Assembly: GCF_900107125.1 (NCBI RefSeq)
Contig: NZ_FNOU01000005.1
Location: 62,001-126,000, forward strand
Length of the DNA stretch: 64,000 nt
Source of the DNA: Eubacterium barkeri
Lineage (GTDB): Bacteria > Bacillota > Clostridia > Eubacteriales > Eubacteriaceae
Reading direction: 5' to 3'
Within the stretch, counting starts at the first letter, position 1. Each line of letters starts with the position of its first letter. The notes beneath the pieces were generated by a model that had not been told where the DNA came from, ran no database searches, and was given only the letters and a program-made list of their open reading frames with translations. This document shows, piece by piece, positions 15,719 to 23,409 of the stretch. Made by a program: the position numbers and the translations under genes.

Positions 15719-16912
15719 CTAAAAGTGTTGGCCGAGGTCTGCCCCCAGGTTACAGGTATAATTCCAGGTGATGGTATCCCCTTCTTTGACCAGGTAGCGG
15801 CTGCAGCCGTAATTGGGGTACCAGCCATTGACCTCGTACATCCACCCGGAAAGCTCGCCGCAGTCGAATTCGTACAGGTTGTTGATGCCTTCAATATAGT
15901 TGGAACCGTAAATGGGAGTGTAGCTGTATTCCATCTGGATGCCCGCGTTGCGCATTTCCCGGGCCAGCACATCGTAGACCATCTCACCCGGATGATAGGC
16001 CACCTGCTTATAGGCGAAGATGGTGCCATCCTTGGGCTGATAGGGTTCCTTTTCCGGATTGAGGTAAGGATAATACTGGGCTTTCCAGATATTATCGCAG
16101 CGTACCTCCAGGGTACAGTATTTGGTGGTGCCTTCATCAATGGTGACATTGGCCGGCTCCACCGGGCCAGGCTGCCCCGAGGGGATTTTATCCAGCTGGG
16201 TATTATAGCCGTCCATGGCACCGGAATAATTGGCGTCCTCATCGATGATGTTCTGCTTCTTCGCCTGTCCCGCAGCTTTGGCTGCCGCCTTTTCTTCATC
16301 GGTCAGCACCACGGTTTCCGTTCCCAGGGTTTCCCCCTCCACCTGGGTGCTGGACACGAGGTAGAACTGTCCTTTGGCCACGGTAAGGCCAAAGTTGACC
16401 TGGGTGGTTTCAGTACTATTATCCATTTTAACGGTCCCCACCTTATTAAGGTTCGTACCGTCTAAATTGTACAGATCAATGCTCTGGCACTCCCACTTGG
16501 TGGGCAGGACCAGCCGCAGGTTATACTTTCCGGGAACCCCGGGGTTATCGGCAAAGTTGAAGCCCTGGACCTGAACGGAGCTGGTGGCCGCCTGAACCTG
16601 GGTGGCCGCATCGTTATTCAGCCCCATGGCGATATTGAAATCCATGGGGGTGGAAATATCCGCGCCATTGAAGGTCCAGACATAATTGACATTATCCACC
16701 GTCCCGGGGTAAATATCTGTATTGACCGTATTTTTCAGTTCGTCAAAGAAAGCTTTTTTAATGATTCCGCCTTCTGGATAGGCATACTGTTCCGTTTTCC
16801 CCCCGGCATTACTGACAGTGGTTACCGGATTATCGCACCCGGCAAGGATGCCGGCCATCCCGAACAGGATGAACAGCGACAACAGCACCCCAAAAATCTT
16901 TTTCTTTTTCAT
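15719..16912 (-). CDS. DUF4430 lipoprotein, likely substrate capture for the ECF importer
   Basis: The product has 397 residues from the ATG at 16912, chosen for the GGGAGGA site 7 bases upstream; an earlier in-frame ATG at 16945 has no such site. A signal peptide ends in the lipobox LAGC, so the mature protein would be lipid-anchored at the membrane outer face. The middle is mostly beta and unassigned, including a linker rich in Ala/Lys. A transcobalamin-like DUF4430 domain fills about residues 290-395, with GELSGWMYEVNGWYPNYGCS and GDTITWNYTC. Its position directly before ecfT suggests it hands substrate to the S component. Confidence 0.85.
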   Translation of the reverse strand: MKKKKIFGVLLSLFILFGMAGILAGCDNPVTTVSNAGGKTEQYAYPEGGIIKKAFFDELKNTVNTDIYPGTVDNVNYVWTFNGADISTPMDFNIAMGLNNDAATQVQAATSSVQVQGFNFADNPGVPGKYNLRLVLPTKWECQSIDLYNLDGTNLNKVGTVKMDNSTETTQVNFGLTVAKGQFYLVSSTQVEGETLGTETVVLTDEEKAAAKAAGQAKKQNIIDEDANYSGAMDGYNTQLDKIPSGQPGPVEPANVTIDEGTTKYCTLEVRCDNIWKAQYYPYLNPEKEPYQPKDGTIFAYKQVAYHPGEMVYDVLAREMRNAGIQMEYSYTPIYGSNYIEGINNLYEFDCGELSGWMYEVNGWYPNYGCSRYLVKEGDTITWNYTCNLGADLGQHF

Positions 16913-16958
16913 TTTTACATCCTCCCTCTTTTGTGCTTTGGCCACTTACGGCCTGATT

Positions 16959-19900
16959 CTACATTTTTAATTTTTTCCGGTGGCGGACCTCAATGGCAAT
17001 CAAAAGGCCAATACTGTAAAGGACAGCCATGGTCCCCAGGCCAATGGCGAAGGGCGCCGCTCCGGCTTTTACCTTTTGTCCCAGCTCATACCAGAAGGAG
17101 GTCAAGGTATCTGTCCCTGTTTTCAGCTTCCCGGTTCCTGTAATATCGACCATGCCAATGCCGGATTGCCCTAAGGTAAGGCCGTGATCTACAATTTTAC
17201 CTGATGTTCCCGTGGTTTTTGTGCTTTTGCTCGTACTGATGAAGCTTCCACTGGCGCCGGCATCGCTGCTCGCAGACGATCCGGTCCCAATGGACGAACC
17301 CCCTGAACCTCCTGGCGTCACCATGGCCTTGTTCTCTGAGACATATCCGAAAATACCGGTATCCGTCATCTCAAAGGTCACATAGCGCCGATCCACAGAG
17401 ATGGTCATATTGGTGGCCTTGGCCACCACCTCATCACCAATGGTATAGCCATTGACCTTGACCCCCGCCAGCATGGATTTACTGGTTTCAGGCACCTCCA
17501 TCTGAATTTTAATGGGGTCCACTGGGTGATAGGCCGTTGTTGGATCATCTGCCAAAGTATTGGTGAGGGTGATCCCATTGGCCTGGAGCAGGTTTTCCCG
17601 ATTACCCAGAGTGCTTTCAATTTTCTTCACGGTCTCTTCATCCGGATTCTCCACGCTCAGTGCCACATACCAGGGCAGATCACTGTAAATGGTGAAGGTT
17701 TTGGGGTAAACCCGGCTTCCATCCACATCGGAATAGGTCTGAATCACCCGCTGGTTGATGTTCTTCACCGCCATTTGGCAATAGGCTAACTTTTGTTTTT
17801 CCGCCGTGGTCAGCAGGGTCTTGTCCAGATAGGCGGCTTCCGCCGGGGTAAGCTGTGCGATGGCCCGGCTGGCGAAGACGACCGCATCACGATCTGCCGC
17901 CTTAAAGGCTCCCGGGGAGGGTAGATTCTGAATCCGTTCCTGAATGCCGGATGGCGTCAACCCCTGGTAAATCTCGTAGGTGGCGGTTAAGGTACGGGTA
18001 TGATCCACCGTCACAGATGCCGTCACCGTCGCCCGGGACGCATCTTCTGCCATTCCCACGGCAGCAAGCTCCGCGGCACTCAAGGTGCTGGCATGGACGA
18101 TGACATTCCCTTCGGCATCGACCTCTGCCGTTTTTTCACTGGTGTGGTTTTCCACGCTCCAGGTGACGGCACTGATATCCGGTATCCCCGTGGAATCGAT
18201 GCTGGCGGTAAGCTTGACCTTCGATTCTTTATCAGATGCGAAAACCCCTTCCTCTGCATTAAGGTACATTCCCATCACCACGGCTGGCTCGATGTCGATA
18301 TCCGTCATATCAAAAATCTGGGTTTTATTTTCTGATACCCGCTGATGGCTGATCAGGGCTTCCATCCCCTGGTCCGTGGCCATGGCATCCCGGACGCCAG
18401 CGGCGGCACCGCCATTATCCCCTCCTCCCGGCTTAATGTGCATAAAGCCGGCACCATAGGGTGAATCCGCAAGGTAGTATTGGCTCAGCGCATCCACGGT
18501 GCTGACGCCGTTTTTAATAAAGCGGCTGTCGACTTCGGGGTCGATGCCATAGGCGGAAAGCGCCATGATAACCTGGGCCGTGCTTTCGGAATTATTTGTT
18601 CCGAAGGTGGCATAGCCCCCGGCGTCATCCCCCTGGGCAACCTGGACCTGGGAAAGAACATTAAAGGCACGGTCGCAGGCCGCCTTAACGGCGGGCTGAT
18701 CCTGGTACGGCTCCAGGGCATAAAGGGCCATGGCCGTCATATCCGGGTCTGCTTTGGTTCCATTCAGGGTCCACCCGCCACCATCAACTTCCCGATCCAG
18801 GATATAGTCAATCATGGCCTGGCGGGTATTCTGAGTCTTGGCCTCCGGATTATCCGGTATTTTATAGGCATGGCTGTCTAAAGCGATCAGTGCCCAAATG
18901 GGACCGTTGATTCCCTGCTTTTTAACATTGTTGAAATCCGATAAGTAGCTGAGCAGATTATACCCCGCAACATTGGTAACATCCTTACCGATAGCTGTCA
19001 GACCGAGGATCACCCGGGAATACTCCGTATATTTCACCTTGTGGAGGACGCCTTTTTTATCGATCAGCGTCTGGCAGACATTATTGTAATAGGTATTGTA
19101 CAGGTTCTGATTCCCTAATCCTGACCGGGCCAGAACGATGATGGACCATTCCCCGCCAGTGGTGCCTACCACAGGCGGGCTTTGTTCAAACCCCGAGAGG
19201 ATGGCCGCCGCGCTGGTGTTGATCATCCGCTCTATATCATTGGTTCCGGCGCTTTCCCGCAGGGATTTAGCCTGAGCGGAAAGCTCAGCCTGTAACGCCG
19301 CATTGGATTCCGCCTCCTTTTTTTCTGTTTCTTCTGCCTTGTCCTCAGGTTCAGAGGTCGGTCCCACCGTGGGCTGAGCCACAGTGGGCTCCATGGCTTC
19401 CCCAGCGAAAAGCGCATCTTCCAGGGTACCAAAAATGGCCCTGGCCTCCTTCCCACTCAAATCCGTTTTAGAAAGAGCTGCCAGCGCTGCAGTGCAGGCT
19501 GTATCATTATTCGCAATGCTACGATCCGTCTGGGCGACAAGCTCTAAAATACGATCCACGTCGCCCGCATTTTTAGAGAGTGCCAAATCCTTTTCATCAT
19601 CAAAAAGACTGTATCGGATTCGGAGGATGTCCCCATCCATTGGGCTGTACTCCCACAAACTCTCCAGACTTTTCCCATTCAGGGTCAGGGCCCAATGTCC
19701 CCCTGGGGTGTAAGCCCCACTTCCTAGGGAGCTCGCTGCTGCCATGTTGCCGGTCGTCGGTAAGGTCGCCGTGGTCAATGCCTGTATAGCTTCCGGTATG
19801 GTGACGCTGCCAGTATCTGCTCCGGAAATGGATTGGATCCCACTACCGCCCAACAACACTTCCCCCTTATTTTCCAGAGCCTTTTCAACAATGGCCGTAC

Positions 19901-20126
19901 CATCTTCTCCTGCCTCAAACCCCACGGATGTGGGCTCCAGATAAAATCCCTGTCCCAGGCTCTGCCGCTCCACCGTTATAATGGCGGTTCCTCCGCTGCT
20001 GGCACTACTTGCCAGGACTCCGGCAATCCCGGAGGACACTAACAAGATCCCCACCAACAGAAGGCACAACACCCGTGTACTTCTCTGAAGAATTCCCTTT
20101 TTTCCTCCCCATTGGACGTCTTCCAT
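16959..20126 (-). CDS. Transcobalamin-like surface protein: DUF4430 plus alpha/alpha toroid, C-terminal membrane anchor
   Basis: The product has 1055 residues from the ATG at 20126, which has GAGAGGAG six bases upstream; a frame start at 20168 has no ribosome site. Order: signal peptide (VLCLLLVGILLVSSGIAGV); DUF4430 domain (about 46-176; GHWALTLNGKSLESLWEY, GDILRIRYSLFDD); Glu-rich helical spacer; alpha/alpha toroid (about 315-630; GGGWTLNGTKADPDMTAMAL, DDAGGYATFG); Ig-like and other beta domains; Ser/Gly-rich stalk; membrane helix (AVLYSIGLLIAIEV) and basic tail RHRKKLKM. Intrinsic factor and transcobalamin combine the same two folds in the opposite order. It is the first gene of the ECF operon, behind a structured leader, and probably acts as the outermost ligand receptor. 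Confidence 0.85.
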   Translation of the reverse strand: MEDVQWGGKKGILQRSTRVLCLLLVGILLVSSGIAGVLASSASSGGTAIITVERQSLGQGFYLEPTSVGFEAGEDGTAIVEKALENKGEVLLGGSGIQSISGADTGSVTIPEAIQALTTATLPTTGNMAAASSLGSGAYTPGGHWALTLNGKSLESLWEYSPMDGDILRIRYSLFDDEKDLALSKNAGDVDRILELVAQTDRSIANNDTACTAALAALSKTDLSGKEARAIFGTLEDALFAGEAMEPTVAQPTVGPTSEPEDKAEETEKKEAESNAALQAELSAQAKSLRESAGTNDIERMINTSAAAILSGFEQSPPVVGTTGGEWSIIVLARSGLGNQNLYNTYYNNVCQTLIDKKGVLHKVKYTEYSRVILGLTAIGKDVTNVAGYNLLSYLSDFNNVKKQGINGPIWALIALDSHAYKIPDNPEAKTQNTRQAMIDYILDREVDGGGWTLNGTKADPDMTAMALYALEPYQDQPAVKAACDRAFNVLSQVQVAQGDDAGGYATFGTNNSESTAQVIMALSAYGIDPEVDSRFIKNGVSTVDALSQYYLADSPYGAGFMHIKPGGGDNGGAAAGVRDAMATDQGMEALISHQRVSENKTQIFDMTDIDIEPAVVMGMYLNAEEGVFASDKESKVKLTASIDSTGIPDISAVTWSVENHTSEKTAEVDAEGNVIVHASTLSAAELAAVGMAEDASRATVTASVTVDHTRTLTATYEIYQGLTPSGIQERIQNLPSPGAFKAADRDAVVFASRAIAQLTPAEAAYLDKTLLTTAEKQKLAYCQMAVKNINQRVIQTYSDVDGSRVYPKTFTIYSDLPWYVALSVENPDEETVKKIESTLGNRENLLQANGITLTNTLADDPTTAYHPVDPIKIQMEVPETSKSMLAGVKVNGYTIGDEVVAKATNMTISVDRRYVTFEMTDTGIFGYVSENKAMVTPGGSGGSSIGTGSSASSDAGASGSFISTSKSTKTTGTSGKIVDHGLTLGQSGIGMVDITGTGKLKTGTDTLTSFWYELGQKVKAGAAPFAIGLGTMAVLYSIGLLIAIEVRHRKKLKM

Positions 20127-20187
20127 CCCGCACTCCTCTCTCGTCTCTTTTTTTCTTTTGATCATCACAGTCTGCTTCTGTAAAACA

Positions 20188-20224
20188 AAAGCACCCGTCC
20201 ATATCTCCCATGGACGGGTGCTTT
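20188..20224 (-). terminator. Leader terminator (attenuator) before the ECF/surface operon
   Basis: A perfect 15-base-pair stem (20188-20202 with 20210-20224, 7-base loop) followed on the minus strand by TTTTGTTTT. It lies between the promoter at 20411 and the first start codon at 20126, so it can only act as a conditional terminator for the operon. Confidence 0.88.
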
Positions 20225-20283
20225 ACGTTTACGCTATGATTTTCCAATAAAACACCCATTTCCAGAAAATGGTATGGTGGTGA

Positions 20284-20350
20284 CACAGGTCAATCTACTG
20301 ACTTTACAGTTGGTTTTAACCAGTTGGGATTCCCCATCTTTCTTCCTGTG
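20284..20350 (-). ncRNA. Candidate riboswitch aptamer in the ECF operon leader
   Basis: On the minus strand, CACAGG (20345-20350) can pair with CCTGTG (20284-20289), enclosing small hairpins (TGGTT/AACCA at 20311-20322, GTCA/TGAC at 20289-20302). With the terminator hairpin downstream this is the architecture of an attenuating riboswitch. Pieces recall cobalamin riboswitches (GGGAA, ACTGTAA, AGTCAG...AGA...CCTG) but the spacing is wrong and no proper B12 box is present. Ligand unknown; cobalamin is the contextual guess. Confidence 0.5.
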
Positions 20351-20410
20351 CGGCTTTATTGGATTTTTATACTATCGGAGCATTGAAAAACACTCTTAAC
20401 GTTAACTGAA

Positions 20411-20439
20411 ATTATATCTTAAGGCCCTCACTGTGTCAA
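20411..20439 (-). promoter_or_regulatory. Consensus promoter of the ECF/surface-protein operon
   Basis: Perfect TTGACA (20434-20439) and TATAAT (20411-20416) on the minus strand, 17-base spacer, just beyond the DUF5131 stop. The leader to the start codon is about 275 bases, and the gap 20127-20464 is otherwise filled by the aptamer-like region and terminator. Such a strong core promoter fits control by premature termination. Confidence 0.85.
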
Positions 20440-20464
20440 GGCTCCACTAAAAAACATTCATGCA

Positions 20465-21196
20465 TTAAAGCTCTGTATCCAAGCCCGCTTTTCGGGCTTG
20501 TTCATGCTGCCGCCGCCTTGGAATTCGATAGGTGATGCCGTTTTTCTTCAAACGGGCCCCGGTCTGGCGGAAGATAAAGGACACGCCAACATTATGGCAT
20601 TGGCGATGCAGATCCAAAACCCAGTCGAAATCACAGGATCTGGCGGCATTGCCCGACTCACCACCGGCCACCACCCCTTCGATCCGGTTATCCAGCCCCA
20701 GCATGGTGATGGGTCCCAGGAGGGGTTCGCAGGCCAGAAATTTATGGGCAATGGGCAGATCTCTGAAAATCGGATAACGGAAATCATACTGTCGCTGATT
20801 TTCTATGGTACAGGCCACGGCCACATTGGGCCACCCACCTCCCCAATCAGGGGGCAGCATGTCTTTAAGGCGAACGATACGCTTCGTAATGATCATATAA
20901 TCCAAATCCGGCCGGTCCGCCATCATTTGCCAGATTTCCGGACGCCAGCCATCAGCCTCCTCAATTAAAAAATCGGAGGTCATACAGACATAAACCAGGG
21001 TTCCGGAGGGCACTTTATAACGCTCCTTTCGATCCCGGGCAATGATAAGCTGAAAGCTCTTCGTTCGCTCCACACGAGTGGGGTCTTTCCCAATGGATTC
21101 ATCCCGCCGAAACATATAACAATGCGCACAACCCTCCGAGTATTTATGACAGCCATGCCAGGGATTCCAAACCATCTCTTGCCTCAGTGGCCTCAT
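20465..21196 (-). CDS. DUF5131 (phage Gp37/Gp68-like) family protein
   Basis: The product has 243 residues. The N-terminus WNPWHGCHKYSEGCAHCYMF carries the family cysteine pattern C-x6-C-x2-C, reminiscent of a radical-SAM-type cluster site, followed by LVYVCMTSDFLIEEADGWRPE, VAVACTIENQRQ and EGVVAGGESGNAARSCDFDW, all typical of DUF5131. The family occurs in phages and bacterial chromosomes; its function is not established. The GGTGGAG site supports the ATG. It lies 40 bases after the APC permease and is probably transcribed with it. No phage genes surround it. Confidence 0.85.
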   Translation of the reverse strand: MRPLRQEMVWNPWHGCHKYSEGCAHCYMFRRDESIGKDPTRVERTKSFQLIIARDRKERYKVPSGTLVYVCMTSDFLIEEADGWRPEIWQMMADRPDLDYMIITKRIVRLKDMLPPDWGGGWPNVAVACTIENQRQYDFRYPIFRDLPIAHKFLACEPLLGPITMLGLDNRIEGVVAGGESGNAARSCDFDWVLDLHRQCHNVGVSFIFRQTGARLKKNGITYRIPRRRQHEQARKAGLDTEL

Positions 21197-21236
21197 GTCT
21201 GCTCCACCCTTTCTCCAGCACTGCCTTTAAAACACC

Positions 21237-22592
21237 CTAGGAGTGCTGCCGTAAAAACGGTGCCCCAATGAGCAGGATGACGGCAAAGACAATGATATAG
21301 CAGGTAACCGCCGTTACACCATGGGCAATGAATGCCGCGGCAATCATGAACAGGCAGCAAATGATGGAGAGACCAGGCATAACGAAACGCTTCATCCAAT
21401 GCTCGCTTTTCTCCCGGATCATGACCATAATGAAAATGGGGATATACATCCCATAAATGGTGACAATGGGCAGCTCCGAGGAATCAAAGGAAAAGGCTCC
21501 GAACCAAGGCTCCGAGGCAAGTTGTGCACCGTAAAAATAAACCAGCCAAAGGCCACAGAACACCAACCCCATTACGGCCGAGTTAACCGGCATGTTTGTT
21601 TGACGGTCAACATTGGCAAGCAGCTCCGGCTTCGGCCCGCGATTACGGACAGCCAGGCTGTACATCCCCCGGGAACAGGCCATGGTCAGCCCATTGAGGG
21701 TTCCTAAGCAGGAAATGATAACAAAGACGAATAAAGCCGTGCCCCCGATGGAAGAGAATAAATTCACAAAGGCTTGCTGTGTACCCTCTGCCCCCATTTC
21801 CATCATATCGGCATTGCTGATGCCCCCGGCAATCCCCACATAATATAAAATATACACCACTGCGACGGTGATGGTCCCCAGTACCAGCGCCTTGGGTAAA
21901 TTTTTCTTCGGATCCTTAAGCTCCGCATTGATACTGGTGGCGATAATCCACCCTTCGTAGGCGAAAGCTGTGGCTACCACAGCCGCCAAAAATCCACCAG
22001 AAGGGCTAATGGAGGTATCCACTACCGTGGTGAAATTAGTCATGGTCATCCCATTGGACAGGCCAACGACCAAACCCACAAGGCCCATCAACAACAGCGG
22101 AATCAATTTGATAATAGTCGTAGAAACTTGGAACTTTCCAGCCAAGATGGGGCCGAGGGTATTTAGAGCAAAGGCCGAAATCAAAAAAACTCCTGAAATC
22201 GCCATACATGCCCCTCCAGTAATATCCCATCCCAGCAATACACAGAGATACCGCGCAGATACCCAGGCAAGTACGGATGTCATTGCAGGATAATAAATCG
22301 TCGCCATGAACCAGCCCATAAAGTAGCCGTAGCGATCTCCCACAATATTCTCCGCATAATCCAGTGCCCCATTAACAAAAGAATATCGGGTCGCCAGGGT
22401 TGAGAAAGTATAGGCGCAGATGATCATGATCATCCCCCCGACACCCCAGGCCAAAATACCCAGAGGCAAATTTCCGCCAGTGGCGTTTAATACCTTCTCC
22501 GCTTTAAAAAAGACGCCGCTGCCAATAACGATACCCACTACCAGGCAAATGGCCGTCAAAAGCCCATATTTTTCTTTGAGTTTATTTTCCAC
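21237..22592 (-). CDS. APC-superfamily amino acid permease
   Basis: A 12-helix cytoplasmic-membrane transporter. The first helix has the APC signature VVGIVIGSGVFFKAEKVL, followed by NLPLGILAWGVGG and, in helix 6, FAYEGWIIATSINAELKDPK, as in SteT/YfnA-type amino acid exchangers. I prefer a GTG start at 22592 (451 residues, VENKLKEKYG) because AGAGAGG lies 8 bases before it and the promoter at 22625-22653 would leave the upstream ATG at 22610 almost at the 5' end of the mRNA. Substrate cannot be read from sequence. It is probably co-transcribed with the DUF5131 gene. Confidence 0.85.
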   Translation of the reverse strand: MENKLKEKYGLLTAICLVVGIVIGSGVFFKAEKVLNATGGNLPLGILAWGVGGMIMIICAYTFSTLATRYSFVNGALDYAENIVGDRYGYFMGWFMATIYYPAMTSVLAWVSARYLCVLLGWDITGGACMAISGVFLISAFALNTLGPILAGKFQVSTTIIKLIPLLLMGLVGLVVGLSNGMTMTNFTTVVDTSISPSGGFLAAVVATAFAYEGWIIATSINAELKDPKKNLPKALVLGTITVAVVYILYYVGIAGGISNADMMEMGAEGTQQAFVNLFSSIGGTALFVFVIISCLGTLNGLTMACSRGMYSLAVRNRGPKPELLANVDRQTNMPVNSAVMGLVFCGLWLVYFYGAQLASEPWFGAFSFDSSELPIVTIYGMYIPIFIMVMIREKSEHWMKRFVMPGLSIICCLFMIAAAFIAHGVTAVTCYIIVFAVILLIGAPFLRQHS

Positions 22593-22624
22593 AATGCTTT
22601 CCTCTCTCATCTTGAACTACAACT

Positions 22625-22653
22625 ATTATAATGAGTAATTGCCTGAATGACAA
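22625..22653 (-). promoter_or_regulatory. Promoter of the APC permease
   Basis: TTGTCA (22648-22653) and TATAAT (22625-22630) on the minus strand with a 17-base spacer. Its position helps decide the GTG start at 22592. Confidence 0.7.
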
Positions 22654-22677
22654 GTCTTTAATCCCAAACTATGTGTT

Positions 22678-23409
22678 TTATGCTTTTTCAAGTGCCAGGG
22701 GGTCCTGGCTGATTTCCAATAAAAATAAGTAAGGATACTCTTTTTTAATATGCTGCATATGCCGCACCCAATTGATTAAAACCCCACGCATGGCCCGTTC
22801 CATATCCTCTCTCAAATGATATTGGTCCATCTCAGAAAGATTTTCAAAATCATCCCTTGCCTTCAGCTCATCCTTTAGATGAAACATGGCCCAAAGCATA
22901 TCCGTAAACTCTTCATGCTCTAAAAGTGCAGGATTTGAGATAATCACCAACATGGACATATTTTTCTCTTCAAAATACGCCTTTAACCGCATCAAACAGT
23001 CCGGATGAAGACAAAAAGTAAACCGACAGTCTTTAATGGACTGAACCGCCCCTCTGAATTCTCGATCCCCCCAATCCTCCTGGATGGATAGACAGGGGTG
23101 CAGCACCTCCTTGTTGGTAACCGTAGACAACATATCCCGAAGCAGCTGCATCCCACAATCACTAAAGAAGGTACTGGCAAGCATCTGGGTTTTCTCCAGA
23201 CGGTCCCTTTTTTCCCGGCTTTCCACCAACTTCCCCACCGCAATGGTCACCACGGCAATTTGGACAGGGAGAAAGGCCCAGTCCTGGAGCAAGTAAAAGA
23301 AGGTATCCCGGGAATCATGGAAAACAAAGAACTGCACTGCGTAAATAAGGGCAGAAATCCCAAATAGAATACTGATAATAATTGGCGTCGTATATTTTTT
23401 CATCATCAT
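22678..23409 (-). CDS. Hypothetical two-helix membrane protein
   Basis: The product has 243 residues. Two N-terminal membrane helices (about 8-30 and 40-62, LPVQIAVVTIAVGKLV) are followed by a charged soluble cytoplasmic domain starting ESREKRDRLEKTQML. No family of known function is recognised. Three in-frame ATG codons open the frame and the first overlaps the stop of the P-type ATPase gene (ATGA), so translation is coupled. This suggests it acts with the pump or shares its manganese control. Ends with no obvious terminator before the APC promoter. Confidence 0.7.
   Translation of the reverse strand: MMMKKYTTPIIISILFGISALIYAVQFFVFHDSRDTFFYLLQDWAFLPVQIAVVTIAVGKLVESREKRDRLEKTQMLASTFFSDCGMQLLRDMLSTVTNKEVLHPCLSIQEDWGDREFRGAVQSIKDCRFTFCLHPDCLMRLKAYFEEKNMSMLVIISNPALLEHEEFTDMLWAMFHLKDELKARDDFENLSEMDQYHLREDMERAMRGVLINWVRHMQHIKKEYPYLFLLEISQDPLALEKA

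Noticed and set aside
15725-16465. 246-residue plus-strand frame
   Set aside because: Antisense to the DUF4430 lipoprotein, which has a lipobox, ribosome site and clear domain.
20188-20411. Canonical cobalamin riboswitch
   Set aside because: Short fragments resemble conserved parts but there is no full B12 box and the elements are far too close together; kept only as an unassigned structured leader.
20465-21196. Prophage remnant, because DUF5131 is called phage Gp37/Gp68-like
   Set aside because: No integrase, structural gene or attachment repeat surrounds it, and it appears linked to an amino acid permease.
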